Below, in pieces: positions 23,670 through 35,462 of a stretch of DNA of 64,000 nucleotides. The stretch is from Umbelopsis ramanniana AG (Eukaryota; Mucoromycota; Umbelopsidomycetes; Umbelopsidales; Umbelopsidaceae): NCBI RefSeq assembly GCF_025399195.1, contig NW_026252094.1, forward strand, positions 434,001 to 498,000, written 5' to 3'. A model generated the notes under the pieces. That model searched no databases and was not told the DNA's origin. It saw only the letters and a program-made list of their open reading frames with translations. Numbering within the stretch: the stretch's first letter is position 1; each line of letters begins with the position of its first letter. The position numbers and the translations under genes are program-made.

Positions 23670-24276
23670 ATGAATACCATCTATACAATCTGCATAGTCA
23701 TAGCCTCATGCTTACTGGTAATGCGAGCTGCTCTAAGAATCCTGTCTGTCAGTATGCAACTTTCATCTAAACTTCTTTGATTTCATAGTTATCAGCACAA
23801 GCTGCCAATCCTGTTTTCTTTTGTCAATGCTACTGTGGAGCCAACAGCACAGTGTTCCCATTACCAACAGAAGATCCTAAACCCTGCTTGCTATGCACTA
23901 AACAAATGTGTATAGACAGTGTCACAGATGGAACCTGTGATGGCATCAAAGATTCAACATGTCCTAGTGTCGATTTCAAGGGCCTGTGCTTTGGTAAGTT
24001 TTACTTTGGCCACTTTGGCTTGCCCGCTGTTTCGCACTAATTGTTGATCACCTACTTAGCGAGAGACTCATACAAGGATGAAGCGATTGTTTGGTCGTTC
24101 CTTGTTCTCACCTTTAGTTTGGTTGCTGTAGCCGCCGTCAAACCACGAGTCGAAGAGTGGTGGAAGGTGAGTTGCCTATAGGTGTGTAGTGGGTACAACA
24201 GTGGGTAACTAACTGATCTGCTTTTGTCTATTAGAAACGCAATAATTATGCCTCTTTTTCCACGACTTCTTATTGA
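23670..24276 (+). CDS. Small Cys-rich type I membrane protein
   Basis: Four small exons (23670-23717, 23789-23993, 24060-24166, 24235-24276) join in phase into 133 residues, too small and split to be seen as one frame. The first 20 residues (MNTIYTICIVIASCLLLSAQ) form a signal peptide. The lumenal part holds eight cysteines in a pattern beginning FFCQCYCGANST, then PCLLCTKQMCIDSVTDGTCDG and GLCF, which should form disulfides. One transmembrane helix follows (IVWSFLVLTFSLVAVAAV) with a short basic cytosolic tail ending SFSTTSY. I do not know a name for it; the ordered Cys spacing suggests a conserved secretory-pathway protein. A T-rich 3' region follows. Confidence 0.7.
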
Positions 24277-24667
24277 CCGAACGCGCGCCCTTGTACCATA
24301 GTCCATCCGCTTAGTCCAGACAAGCAAATAGCCGCCAAATACATTGTTTGTCTTGTATCTTTCAAATTCGCTTCACTACTGCTGTGCCGTTGGGGAAAAA
24401 GAGAAGGTCTAGCGATGTAAATTTTGGCTTGATGATTTTATTGGTTTTTTGGAATATGGATGAGGATAAGATGTGCCCCACAGGGGAATGACTTTGATAA
24501 CCAATGAGAAGTGATGGGAAGGAATGTAAAGAACGGCAGTTTACAATAAGAAAACAATTGGCATTGCAGTTCGTAGTGAGTGTGTGGGGGTGGGATGGTA
24601 AAAGAATTTAAAGAAATGAGACCTCGGTGTCTGCTCTGGTGGCAGTCGCGATACCATTTTTATGTGT
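24277..24667. other. Intergenic region between convergent genes
   Basis: This 391-bp gap receives the 3' ends of the Cys-rich membrane protein and the RhoGAP gene. It is T- and G-rich on the plus strand, with no open frame worth keeping. Confidence 0.45.
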
Positions 24668-27600
24668 CTACGATGAATCCTCTTGACTGGAGAAGAGTGT
24701 TGTAGTGTTTGAAATGATGTATTCCACAGTGGCGTTTTTGGCATTCATATCCAAAAGATCGCGAGATGAATCCTGGTCTCGCAACAAGGTAGGTCCAAAT
24801 ACGACCGCCAGATTCTTTGCGGTCATTAGATTTTCATCCGATTGCTCTCTTACGCTAAAACAAATGAAAGAAATCAGCCAGAGAGCTTAATCGCTAGAAA
24901 GATCCAGCAATACACTTACTTGTTCAAATGCGTGAATAAAGCCTTGAGGGTATCGTAATTTGCAGTAGGTAGTTGCGAAAACAGTGAACTGAACTTTTGC
25001 GCTTTCTCTTCGCCCGGTGCCATACCTGAAAGTAAATCGCTTCATGTTAAATCTTTCATTCATGATAAGACAAGGATGATCTCAAGATACATACTAATGG
25101 ATTCCAAAAATTGCGGATATAATTCATAAGTCATGAGCGGGTTGGGCAATTCTCGAAGGTATTGCTTGAGAATACTGGTGACCGCGCAAATATCATTGTA
25201 TTCGTCGTCATCAGTCAAATCAGGATCGAGACCTTGCTCAAACGATAACTGTATGGATCTCATTTGAGCAGCACCGCCTGATTTACGATAGATTCCTTCA
25301 TAGTCCATGCCACGAAGCTCCACAGCAGCGATACATCGATCCACCAGTAATGGAATAGTTCGACCTTCAGCCTCCACCTGCTTGGTTAGATCGTTGCCAA
25401 ATAGGGAACCTGGAAACGAGGTATGTGCAATTTAATATTGATTCCAATAAACGGTGAGAAGCGCGGGCTAAAGCTCTGATCATTTACCTCCTTTAGCATA
25501 AGCTGCATCGTTGTCACCTCCGCTGGCGCCTTCGCCATTAGTATGCAGTCCTAGACAATACTGTGGAACATGACTGATGCACTTCATATGGGTCAGGAAT
25601 CCGCAAGCTATAAGGTAAAAAGAAAAAAAGGGGGCGTTAACGAAAATAGATCCCCCTCCCCCACTACAAGTTTACTCAAAGTGGCCAGTAAGACTTTACC
25701 TTGGCATCGCATTTCATTCAACCCCCACATTTTTTCACAGCAGACATCGCACTTGACAGGTCGGAGGAAGGAGGTCTGTTGGAAGGTATGAGATCCTTGG
25801 GCTAAGGACTGCAGAGACGATTCTTGGCTCCTCTGCGGGTTACGTGAATCTTTGCGAGGTTGATGTTGGGGGACTAAATTTACACTGCTGCTACTAGCAC
25901 CATTGAGGCCGTTGTAGATACCAGTCGATGATGGATCGTACTTCCCGCCTTTTCCACTTCCAGCAAGTTTACCAAACATTTTGCCGGCATCCTCTTTGGC
26001 TCGCTTGAGGCGGAACATTTTAGGCGCCTGAGTGCCATTGAAACTATCTCGTTGGACGATTCGTCGTACGGCACCTGCGTGGGTGTGCGAATCAGAGGAC
26101 TTTCGTCGTGGAGGAGACGTGGATGAATTTAACCCATCGTTTGATTTGGAAGGTGTGAGTTGGGGTCCAAGGAACGACGTGCCGGCCATCACCGCAGCCG
26201 CTTCACGTTCCCGCTCAGTCACTCGTCTCGATAAATCGTTGTTCAAGCTGGTCAATTCTGCGTTTTTGGTGTTCAACATGACCATTTCGTTGATAACTTC
26301 ATCGCGAGTCTTCTCTAATCTTTGAGTTTCCTTTAGTATGACATCTCGCTCAGCTGTCATTGATTTGATAGCTGCAAACAGGGCCTGCTGCTTTCGCTCT
26401 AGATGTAAGATAGGGTTTGCAGAACTGAACGGTGTTGGAAAAAAAAAAGTTTAGATCCATGGCACAGCAATGTTTTTTTCACCTTTGTTACGAATTTTCC
26501 TTACCTGAGCAAGCCGGCTTGCTTCTTCTTCACCATATCATCCAAATCAGCACTAACAGATTCACGATAAGCCTTGAGATCGTTGCATGATTTTTCCAGT
26601 TCGCCTCTAAGGTTGCTTAATCGCATGATTTCTTCTCTGGCAGCCTTTAAAAAGCTATCGGATCCAAGGATACTGGCTTGCTGGAATGCCGCAAGCTGTG
26701 CGCGAAGTTGTCGATTGGCCACTTCTGTTTGTTGGCGTGCTGCTACTTCCTTTGCAAACTCCTCCTTTGCCCTTGTGAACTCGTCAAGAGCGCGTCTGCT
26801 TACAGTCTAAAAAATTCCAAAAGGAGACCGAACCCCACGGTTAATGCTATGGACTTCTCAACACACATGCATACACACAACCATCCACCCACCTTGATCT
26901 TGTTGAGGTTGTTCTCCGTCTCAACTAATTTGGCGTTGCTTGCTTTAAGCTGTGCCCGCAAGGTCTGAGAATCCACTTCTGAACTGACAGAAGAGAGCAA
27001 CGAAGCATTGCTACTCTTTCTTGGGACGCTCACAGGAGGTTGAGGGAAGTTGGTAAAGTCGGTGGAAATGCGGTCGGATGAAGCAGGTGGTGGAGTGGGT
27101 GGTTTATGGTCATGGTGGAAGGTATCGGTTTCTGAGTTGGATGTTTCGTCATTAGCATTTAACTGAATACTGGTGCCAAGTAATTTGGTTAGATTAGCGA
27201 GTTCGTCTGACTCTGTTTCGAAGAAGGAAAAGTTCATGGGAGGAATTTCTAGGGAAAGGTTTTCCATGGTCGATTTTTCATCCGATTTAACGGATGAGCC
27301 GATAAAGCTTGAAGTTGGTGTGGTTTCAGGAGAAGAGTCCAATAAAGATGTACTAGAATTGTTTGTTATAAGTATGGATGATAATAAACTTGAAGTGTCG
27401 GATATACCGGCTAGTTGGGTAGGAAGTGGATCCGTTTTACTAGGCATTGGATCGGGGCTAGTGGAAAGAAATTGAGAATCGGAGGGTTCGCTGTTGGAGC
27501 GTAAGGGAGGAGACGGGCGGCGAGGTTCATAGGGTTCATTGTAGCGACGACGTGGTATATCCAGGCTCTCATTGCGCGGTCGAGTATCCAATGGATTACG

Positions 27601-28538
27601 ACCTTGACTCTTACTGGCTCCTCCTGATGGTGAGATAGATGCCATATAATCATTCACCACTTGAACATCAAACATTCTGCTTGCATGACGGTTGCCAGCT
27701 TTCTGCATCAGATCTCTTCGAGATTGGCCCCGCGCACCCTGCGACGCATTCAAACATATTTTTAGATATAAACGTGGTAAGTTTAGGATGTCTGGAACGT
27801 CACTTACGGGATAGTCTGCAGGCAAGGATGGCAATGTTTTATCTACATATCCTGATGGACTTGGTGGTTTGTTAGATTGCTGTAATCGTTGACGTTCTTC
27901 CTTTCGCTTCTGCTTGTCTAGCTTCCGTTGCTCATGGCAAGTTGTACAAAATATGCCCTAAGAATTTAAGTTAGATCACTTGGTAAAAATGAAACACCGA
28001 TGATGAACCTTGCGGTTCGAGTGGGCCAGGTCAATGCGAGGTGGTCCATACCTTGGTAGTCTGAGTAAAGACCAAGTCTTCTATCTTCTTCTTACAGAGA
28101 ATACATTTGAAACAATCGGCATGATAAGCCTCTTCGCCTTTTTAAAATCATTAGGATGAATTTCGGTTGGCCCGAGTCCGCACGCAAAAATAAACAAAGC
28201 AAATCTTACCAGTCATGATAGCTTCATCTCGGATGGTCTGCTTGCATATATGACAGTTGTACGAACAATTCTCACAAACGGGGCGACCGTCGGTTAACAA
28301 CAACAAATTTGATTCACAGTCGACAGGGCTGGAGCATTTTGCACACACAAAACTGTAACAGCGCCCAGCCAAAAAGTCAAAACAATGGGGTAGTGTAGGT
28401 ATTTCAAATAGAGGCGGGTTCTTACCATTCCAGATGAAATAGAGATTCGCCAAATGCAACCACAGAACCTTCTTCAATGACATTGGTGCAGCCCATGCAA
28501 ATGGCTTCAGGCCCCTGATCTTCTGGTGCAGAGGTCAT
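24668..28538 (-). CDS. RGA1: Rga-type Rho GTPase-activating protein (LIM-LIM-coil-C1-RhoGAP)
   Basis: Eleven exons give 1,030 residues (3,093 nt). Two tandem LIM zinc fingers occupy about residues 14-125: first C14-M-G-C, H-L-E-C-F-V-C-A-K-C and C-E-N-C; second C-H-I-C, H-A-D-C-F-K-C-I-L-C and F-C-T-T-C-H. A disordered Ser/Pro stretch (about 160-400) and coiled coil (about 400-650) follow. A C1-type finger lies near residue 760 (HTFQQTSFLRPVKCDVC, then ACGFLTHMKCISHVPQYC). The RhoGAP domain covers about 840-1020, with the arginine finger in YEGIYRKSGG and the motifs ILKQYLRELPNPL and NLAVVFGPTLL. Such proteins switch off Rho/Cdc42 at growth tips and septa. The order matches fungal Rga proteins. 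Which GTPase it serves cannot be read from sequence. Confidence 0.92.
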
Positions 28539-28938
28539 CTCGGTTATATTCTATTATTCAATAAAGGGTAACTGAAAAGCGATGACCGAGCGAAGGGCGA
28601 CGAATTAGCCCGAGATGAGGGAGTGGAAAAGGTCGTTGGGTTGAGCAAGATTCGTGAAAGTAACCTTTACGGCCTGGGTTTCAATGCACTGTACTCCCCT
28701 CTCATTCTATTCTGTACAACATGGGCAGTAATTATAGTTTTTTTTTTTTTTATCATCTTCTTTCTGATGGAGGCAGGGCGGTAAATAGTACATACATTTA
28801 TCATCTTTGTGTGAAGTACGGGGGAGCATATTGAATTATAAATACAGTGGGTGGATGTTAGATCACGTAGATGTGATGGTTATAAAATGCTATGGTTAGA
28901 GTGTACGGTGCCAGGGAAATGGCCCCAGCACCACGCTT
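28539..28938. other. RhoGAP promoter and 3' end of the PRELI-like gene
   Basis: This 400-bp gap has a T tract near 28738 and CT-rich sequence but no gene-like frame. It must hold the RhoGAP promoter. Confidence 0.45.
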
Positions 28939-29733
28939 TCAAATAGTAGGCAATTCTCCGCAATAATGCGGGCTTTGGGAGGCTTTTTCTTTTCCTAGTA
29001 CTGGAACCCTTTCTTCTACGATCGTCTTTTGATCTTGCTGTTGTTCCTTCTTTATGGCTTCCATCAGTTGAAGATCGAGTACTCTGCCTTCGCCTGTTGT
29101 CTTTCGGTATGTTTTGAGAATGTGACTCTCAATCGATGTCTTAAATGGGATTTTCACTCGGATATCTAAGAAGGCGTGTTGCTCAAATAGACACCCTCCG
29201 CTCTGGCTAGTCTGTACGCCCAATAAGGTTGCATCTTCAATATTTTCATTAGGCTGAATGGTTCGGTAGACCGTCACATCTCCTAAGCTGACCAGCCCGG
29301 TTAGCGTCTCATTGCTCCCGGTGACAGTGAGTGTTTTCAAGCGACTGTCAATCACCGTCTCATGCTTGACGATAAGCTCGCTGACGTTCACAGCCTTCTT
29401 GAGCAGGGCTGGAAAGTCCACTTTGATACGGCAATTTCGGACGATTCGGCGAACACCTATCTGAGGGATCAAATCAAGACCAATGACATTGCTAGGCATG
29501 ACAAAGTCACCCTGGATGCGAGCTGCTTCTTGACTCGTAATGGGTCGAATCGAAGGATGCGATAATCCAGTATGCTCGAGTTCCTGTGCAGTCAAATAAA
29601 GCTCGTCGGTCACTATGTCCGCGCCCAGCAAGACAGGGACGCTAGGATGGGTGGGATATCTCGCCTGGTTAGCGACGACGGCCAGATCCCATGCGTATGG
29701 ATAGATATAACGAGTGCTTGGCGTAACCGTCAT
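28939..29733 (-). CDS. PRELI/MSF1-like protein (possible mitochondrial lipid transfer)
   Basis: An intronless frame of 264 residues starts MTVTPSTRYIYPYAWDLAV. The opening pattern (aromatic Y-x-Y-x-W, then ANQARYPTHPSVPVLLGADI) matches the start of the PRELI/MSF1 domain, where 'YPW..V..A...KYPNP' precedes a conserved strand. Later segments also fit: KHETVIDSRLKTLTVTGSNET corresponds to the 'E..SVVDP..K.L...T.N.T' block, followed by a Y-R-T and a C-terminal helix with FKTSIESHILKTYRKTTGEGR. PRELI/Ups proteins carry phosphatidic acid or phosphatidylserine between mitochondrial membranes. The match is by pattern and the middle is divergent, so the family call is moderate. The open frame extends upstream beyond the ATG, but that part is low-quality leader. 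It diverges from SNF2 across about 320 bp. Confidence 0.62.
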   Translation of the reverse strand: MTVTPSTRYIYPYAWDLAVVANQARYPTHPSVPVLLGADIVTDELYLTAQELEHTGLSHPSIRPITSQEAARIQGDFVMPSNVIGLDLIPQIGVRRIVRNCRIKVDFPALLKKAVNVSELIVKHETVIDSRLKTLTVTGSNETLTGLVSLGDVTVYRTIQPNENIEDATLLGVQTSQSGGCLFEQHAFLDIRVKIPFKTSIESHILKTYRKTTGEGRVLDLQLMEAIKKEQQQDQKTIVEERVPVLGKEKASQSPHYCGELPTI

Positions 29734-30052
29734 AGTCGAGAGAGAAAAGAAAAGGTACCGGACGGATCTGTGCACGACTTCCAGGCATTTTCGTTGGTTG
29801 GCTGAGAATCGAGGTGGCTCCTTTTGGAAGAAAGGCGGTGTTTGAACACAAAGGGTGACGTCGACGTGAAGGAAATGAGAGTTGGGATCTTTATTCACAG
29901 CGCAGCCCTGCGCCATTTTTTTTTCTCCCTCCCCTCGCTCAACCCAAACTCTCCACTGAACGGGAAAAAGTTGGGTGAGTTCAAATAACACTTTTAACCT
30001 CTTGACGCGTATTTTTTTTGACTCTCTCTTTTTGCTTCATGTCAGAAACCCA
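29734..30052. promoter_or_regulatory. Divergent promoter of the PRELI-like gene and SNF2, with a 5'UTR intron
   Basis: The gap contains a likely intron in the SNF2 leader: donor GTGAGT at 29975 and a T-rich tract ending TGCTTCATGTCAG at 30044, eight bases before the start codon. The rest carries CT-rich sequence and a T tract typical of an active fungal promoter. Confidence 0.45.
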
Positions 30053-33000
30053 ATGAATTCACTTTCCCCATATCCAAACGGAGCGGCCATGCAGCAGGGC
30101 AACCCCATTCCTGCTGGATTTACAAAGGAAAAACTCAATGGCTTGGTACAGGTAGGTCTACTTTGCATTCAATCTATGTCTTACATTCCACCTTACCCCT
30201 CTCCTTTAAATAGCGAGCAAAGATGCTGCAAGCCCAAGGTGCCAAAGAGGATAATAATCCAGAATATGCTCAGATCATGCTGTTCTTGAAGAATTTGCAA
30301 ATGCAATCCAGAATGCACCAACAGAGACAGTCAATGCCAGTCGCCCCTCAAGAACAACAACCATCCCCACAATCATCCATGCCAACAGGTACACATACAT
30401 TACACGCATGCCTTATCTGATGAACCTGCCCCCCCTCATAAATTTTTCTTTAGCTATGCCGCAACAGCGACCACCCACCGCTTACACCCCACCCACTAAT
30501 AATCCAGCTGCCAGATCTTCTATATTCACTGAGACTCAGTTGGCTGCTTTGAAGTATCAGATTCTTGCCTTCAAGTTGATATCAAAAAACCTACCGTTGC
30601 CTCCAAATTTGCAACAGGCTGTGTTAGCTACACCCAGTACCGAAAATTTGACCGCGTCAAGAGACGGGCCCAAAGGACAAGATGCTAGTCAACCGCAAAC
30701 GCCTGCTAAGCTGTCCGAGACGCCACCCGCTGTTGCCCAGTCTGTTATCGGCACTGAGCCAGCTACGGCAGAGGTGGTGGCACCTCCTCAACCCCCCACC
30801 CCTTCTCAGTTCAATGCCTATGTTTCGCCATATTCGCTGCTGAAAGCGCCCATATCGTCTTATGCTCACGCGTCTCGTCAACAACGCCTACTTATACCAG
30901 CCCTGACGCCTATCGGTATGGATTCCGATGAACTGATAATAGAACGAGAACGCCGTGTGAAGGCCAGAGTTCATTACCGAATTCAAGAGTTGGAGTCTTT
31001 ACCCAATAACCTGAGCAATGATCTTCCCGATAAAATCACCGCCTTAGAATCTGATATTAAAGATGCAGGCAAGAATGGGTCTAGTGTCAAGCTGCGAGCA
31101 ATAATAGAATTGAAGGCTCTGCGACTACTGGAAAAGCAAAAGAAGGTAAGGAAGGAAAGACTGCGTGGGGGCACTACTTATTGAAACAGTGGCTGACATT
31201 GTGTTGTCTAGTTGAGAGATGATATCATCAAGGGAATGACCAAGGCTACTACTTTGGCCACATCGGTAGATCGTTCTGGATACCGTCGAATGAAGAAGCA
31301 GTCATTACGTGAAGCACGTATGACTGAAAAACTAGAGCGTCAGCAACGCGTCGATCGCGAAGCACGTGAAAAGCAAAAGCATCTTGATTATCTTCAAACC
31401 ATTTGTAACCACGGTCGTGAGCTTATTAATGTTCACCGGACTCACCAGGCCAAGCAAAACAGATTGGGACGAGCTGTTCTTCAGCTGCACGCTCACATTG
31501 AGAAGGAAGAGCAGAAGAGAGCAGAGAGGATATCCAAGGAGCGTATCCGTGCTTTGAAGGCTGATGATGAAGAGGCCTACATGAAGCTGATTGATGAAGC
31601 TAAAGATACAAGATTGACGCATTTGCTGAGACAGACCGGTGCTTTCTTGGAGTCTCTTACCAGAGCTGTTGTCGACCAACAGAACGATCCTATTCACTCT
31701 GATGACATTGAAGATGAGGAAGTAGATGAGGATATGCAATATGAGGTACAGTCAGTCTTCGCATACAGCTATTGATAGGATGATCAACGTATTGACTCTT
31801 ATTGGCTACATTAGGATGAGAGCGGCAAAAAGGTCGACTACTACCAGATTGCTCACAAGATCAAGGAAAGAGTCACGCAGCCCTCCATGTTGGTGGGTGG
31901 TACACTCAAGGATTATCAGCTGAAAGGTCTTCAATGGATGGTGTCACTTTATAACAATCACCTTAACGGAATTTTGGCCGATGAGATGGGTCTCGGTAAA
32001 ACCATTCAAACCATTAGTTTGATTACCTACCTTATTGAGCACAAGAAGCAAAACGGTCCATTCCTAATTATTGTTCCGCTCTCGTAAGTTAACCAAACCG
32101 TCGCTCATGGCTCTTCTTTTCCTATGCTAATTGGATATCTTTTCCTTTTCATCATTCAGAACTTTGACCAATTGGACTCTCGAATTTGAGAAATGGGCTC
32201 CTGGGGTTGCCACCATTATTTACAAGGGACCTCCCAATTCTCGCAGAGCGCTGCAACAGGAAGTACGATATGGCAATTTCCAAGTGTTGTTGACCACCTT
32301 TGAATATATTATCAAGGATCGTCCTGTCCTAAGCAAGATCAGATGGCTCAACATGATCATTGATGAAGGTCACAGAATGAAAAACACACAATCCAAGCTG
32401 ACCACCGTTTTAAGACAATACTACCATTCGCGATACCGTCTTATTTTGACCGGTACTCCACTCCAGGTAAGGACCATTTGTTGAAGCTCACATTATAACC
32501 GTCCTAACCATCCATCCTTTTCTAGAACAATCTTCCAGAACTTTGGGCATTGCTAAACTTTATTTTGCCAAAGATCTTCAACAGTGTTAAAAGCTTTGAG
32601 GAATGGTTCAATACGCCTTTCAACAAAGAAGGTGTACAAGATAAGATTGATCTTAACGAAGAAGAACAGCTCCTCATTATTAAGAGATTGCACAAGGTAA
32701 TGTTGACCATTCATTGTATGGCAATTTTTCCCTCCCCTTTTTTTTTCTCACATTGGGCACTTTGAATAGGTGCTTCGTCCATTCTTGCTTCGTCGCCTGA
32801 AGAAGGATGTGGAATCTGAACTTCCCGACAAGGTTGAACATGTCATTAAATGCAAGTTCTCTGGTCTGCAAGCTAAGCTCTACTCGCAAATGAAGAAACA
32901 TGGCATGCTTTATATGCAGAGCGGTGACAAGGGGTAAGAGCGCACAACATTCGATGCTTTGTTTCAACTCATGAAATGTCAAAGAAAAAAATGCTGATTC

Positions 33001-35182
33001 TCGCTACGTGTCTCTTTACAGACGTACTGGTATCAAGGGTTTGAACAATACCATTATGCAACTGAGGAAGATTTGCAACCATCCATTCGTTTTCGAAGAA
33101 GTTGAAAATGCTATCAATCCCACTAGACAATCCAACGAATTACTGTATCGCACAGCTGGTAAATTCGAACTGTTAGACCGTATGCTACCCAAACTCAAAG
33201 CTACTGGTCACAGAGTACGTACCCACTTCAAAATGTTTTTTTGTGGATAAATGCCAGCGATAACTGACCACCTCTGCTCTAGGTTCTTATTTTCTTCCAA
33301 ATGACTCAAATCATGAACATCATGGAAGATTTCTTGCATTACCGAGGTTACAAATACTTGCGTCTTGACGGTTCTACCAAGGCTGATGATCGTTCTTCGC
33401 TTTTGTCCGTGTTCAACGCTCCTGAATCACCTTACTTTGTGTTCTTGTTGAGTACCAGAGCTGGTGGTTTGGGTTTGAATTTGCAAACGGCAGATACCGT
33501 TGTTATCTTCGATTCTGATTGGAATCCACATCAAGATCTTCAAGCTCAAGATCGTGCCCATCGTATCGGACAAACGAAGGAAGTACGCATCTTCCGTCTC
33601 ATCACGGAGAAGTCGGTTGAAGAAATGATTTTAGCCCGTGCCAATTACAAGCTGGACATTGATGGCAAGGTCATTCAAGCCGGTAAATTCGATAACCGCA
33701 GTACGGATGAAGATCGAGAAGCTTTCTTGGTAAGTGAATGGTGAATGGTGGCCGGCCAAAGAATGCATGCTAACAACGCTTTGTTCAACCTTGTGTTTAG
33801 CGATCTCTTTTGGAAGACAAGACTGAAGAGCAGAACGATGTCGACGAGGAAGAAGAGATTGATGATGAAGAACTCAATGAAATGCTGAAACGCTCAGAAG
33901 AGGAATTGCCAGTCTTTGAACGCATCGATCGGGAGAGAGAGCAACAAGAAATCGAGTTATATCGTCGCAAGGGTGGCCGAGGTCCTGTTCCTGAACGGCT
34001 TATTCAAGAAAACGAATTGCCTGATGTTTATAAGAATGATGATACCTACGCCGATGTGGTTCAACATATTGAACTCGGTCGTGGTCAACGTGAAAAGGTC
34101 TCTGTCGTCTACGATGATGGTCTCACTGAAGATCAATGGCTCAACGTAAGTGTTCTAATATCGGCCAGCAGCGTGAGGTGACCCAACTAAATGTAATTGT
34201 ATGTCGTAGGCTATTGAAGATGACAATGTTGACGATGTCATCGCTCGTGCTGAAGCGAAGCGAAGAGGGTTCCATTACGACACTGATTCTGGACCTGGTA
34301 CACCCAGAAAACGCGGTCGATCGAGAGCTATTGAAGAAGACGTGTCGTTGCCTTCGTCTAAAAAGAGAGGACGACCGAAGAAGGCTGAATTGGATGTGAG
34401 TATCCGTCTGTACCCATGGCAGCGCGAACATCGTACTTACTCTGTTTTCCCATCAGCCAAAGCGAAAACGTGGAAAGAAGGGATCCGAATTATCTGGACC
34501 TGATCCACTTCCTCCTCAGATTCGTCAGCAAATGACACGCATTTTCATGCAATGCTACGAAGCTGTGGAAAATTCAATTGCCGAAGACGAAGAGACATAC
34601 CGAGTTCGATCTGCCTTATTTATGGATCTGGTCAACAAGCGTGATTACCCTGTTTATTATACCATGATCCAAAACCCTATCGCTATGAAGATGATCAAGA
34701 AGCGTATACATTCGCCATACTACAAAAACATCCATCAGTTCAGGGATGATTTCCATCTGATGTTCAATAACGCTCGCATATTTAACGAAGAAGGATCGTT
34801 TGTGTATCAAGACGCCGATGAAATGCAGGTAAGCTGAGATGAACTTTCCTCTGGATGGATGTATTATGGCTGTTTCCAATTGCTAATGTGTATTTGGCAG
34901 AAAATTTTTGATTACACTCTTCAAACTCTCTGCCCTGGCGGGGTCCTTCCTCCCCTTGGCAATGGAGATGCTCCAATCCATGGTACCCTAGAAAACCGGC
35001 ACTTGGCCCACGCTATGAACGATGAGGACGATAGTGAAGCTAGCACGCCTTCAGGGTATCAGACCAGTCAACGAAAGAAGCAAAAGCGAATCACATACGA
35101 CGATGACGATGAGGAGGAGGAGGAGGAGGATGATGACGATGACAACGACGATGATGACGATAATGCTGAATACGAGGGTTAA
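30053..35182 (+). CDS. SNF2: SWI/SNF-family chromatin remodelling ATPase (Snf2/Sth1/BRG1 type)
   Basis: Fourteen exons total 4,236 nt, giving 1,411 residues. Domains in order: QLQ (about 113-150, [19 protein letters not shown]), a BRG1-like segment ([19 protein letters not shown]), HSA (about 340-410, [19 protein letters not shown]), SNF2 ATPase with [20 protein letters not shown] and [10 protein letters not shown], helicase C domain ([51 protein letters not shown]), a SnAC-like region ([16 protein letters not shown]), and a bromodomain (about 1225-1330) with the acetyl-lysine Asn in [10 protein letters not shown]. An Asp/Glu tail closes it. It is the motor of SWI/SNF or RSC, which slides and evicts nucleosomes. 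Sequence does not separate the Snf2 and Sth1 paralogues. A leader intron likely precedes the start. Confidence 0.96.
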
Positions 35183-35462
35183 AGTAAAGAAAGAAAGACC
35201 TATTGTCTTGCCTTCCACCGTCATGTTGTATCTTGCCGTATTTGCGTCCCTTTGAAAAGACATTCCCTTAGTTATTTTTTTCTCAACCATACATTTTGAT
35301 CTTGTTGAAACTCTTTTTTTCATTACGAATTCATTAGTTACGAGGATAGAAATGTGTAGATCTCTCTGATTGTACATAAAAGTGAATTTTTTTTTTTACT
35401 TATTTACATTATGGTTGTTGTTCTTTTTTTTACGTTAGAAGAAAAAGTTAATTTTTGAGTGC

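Noticed and set aside
29734-29991. N-terminal extension of the PRELI-like protein
   Set aside because: The open frame continues upstream, but the extra part comes from CT-rich leader sequence and would bury the conserved domain start.
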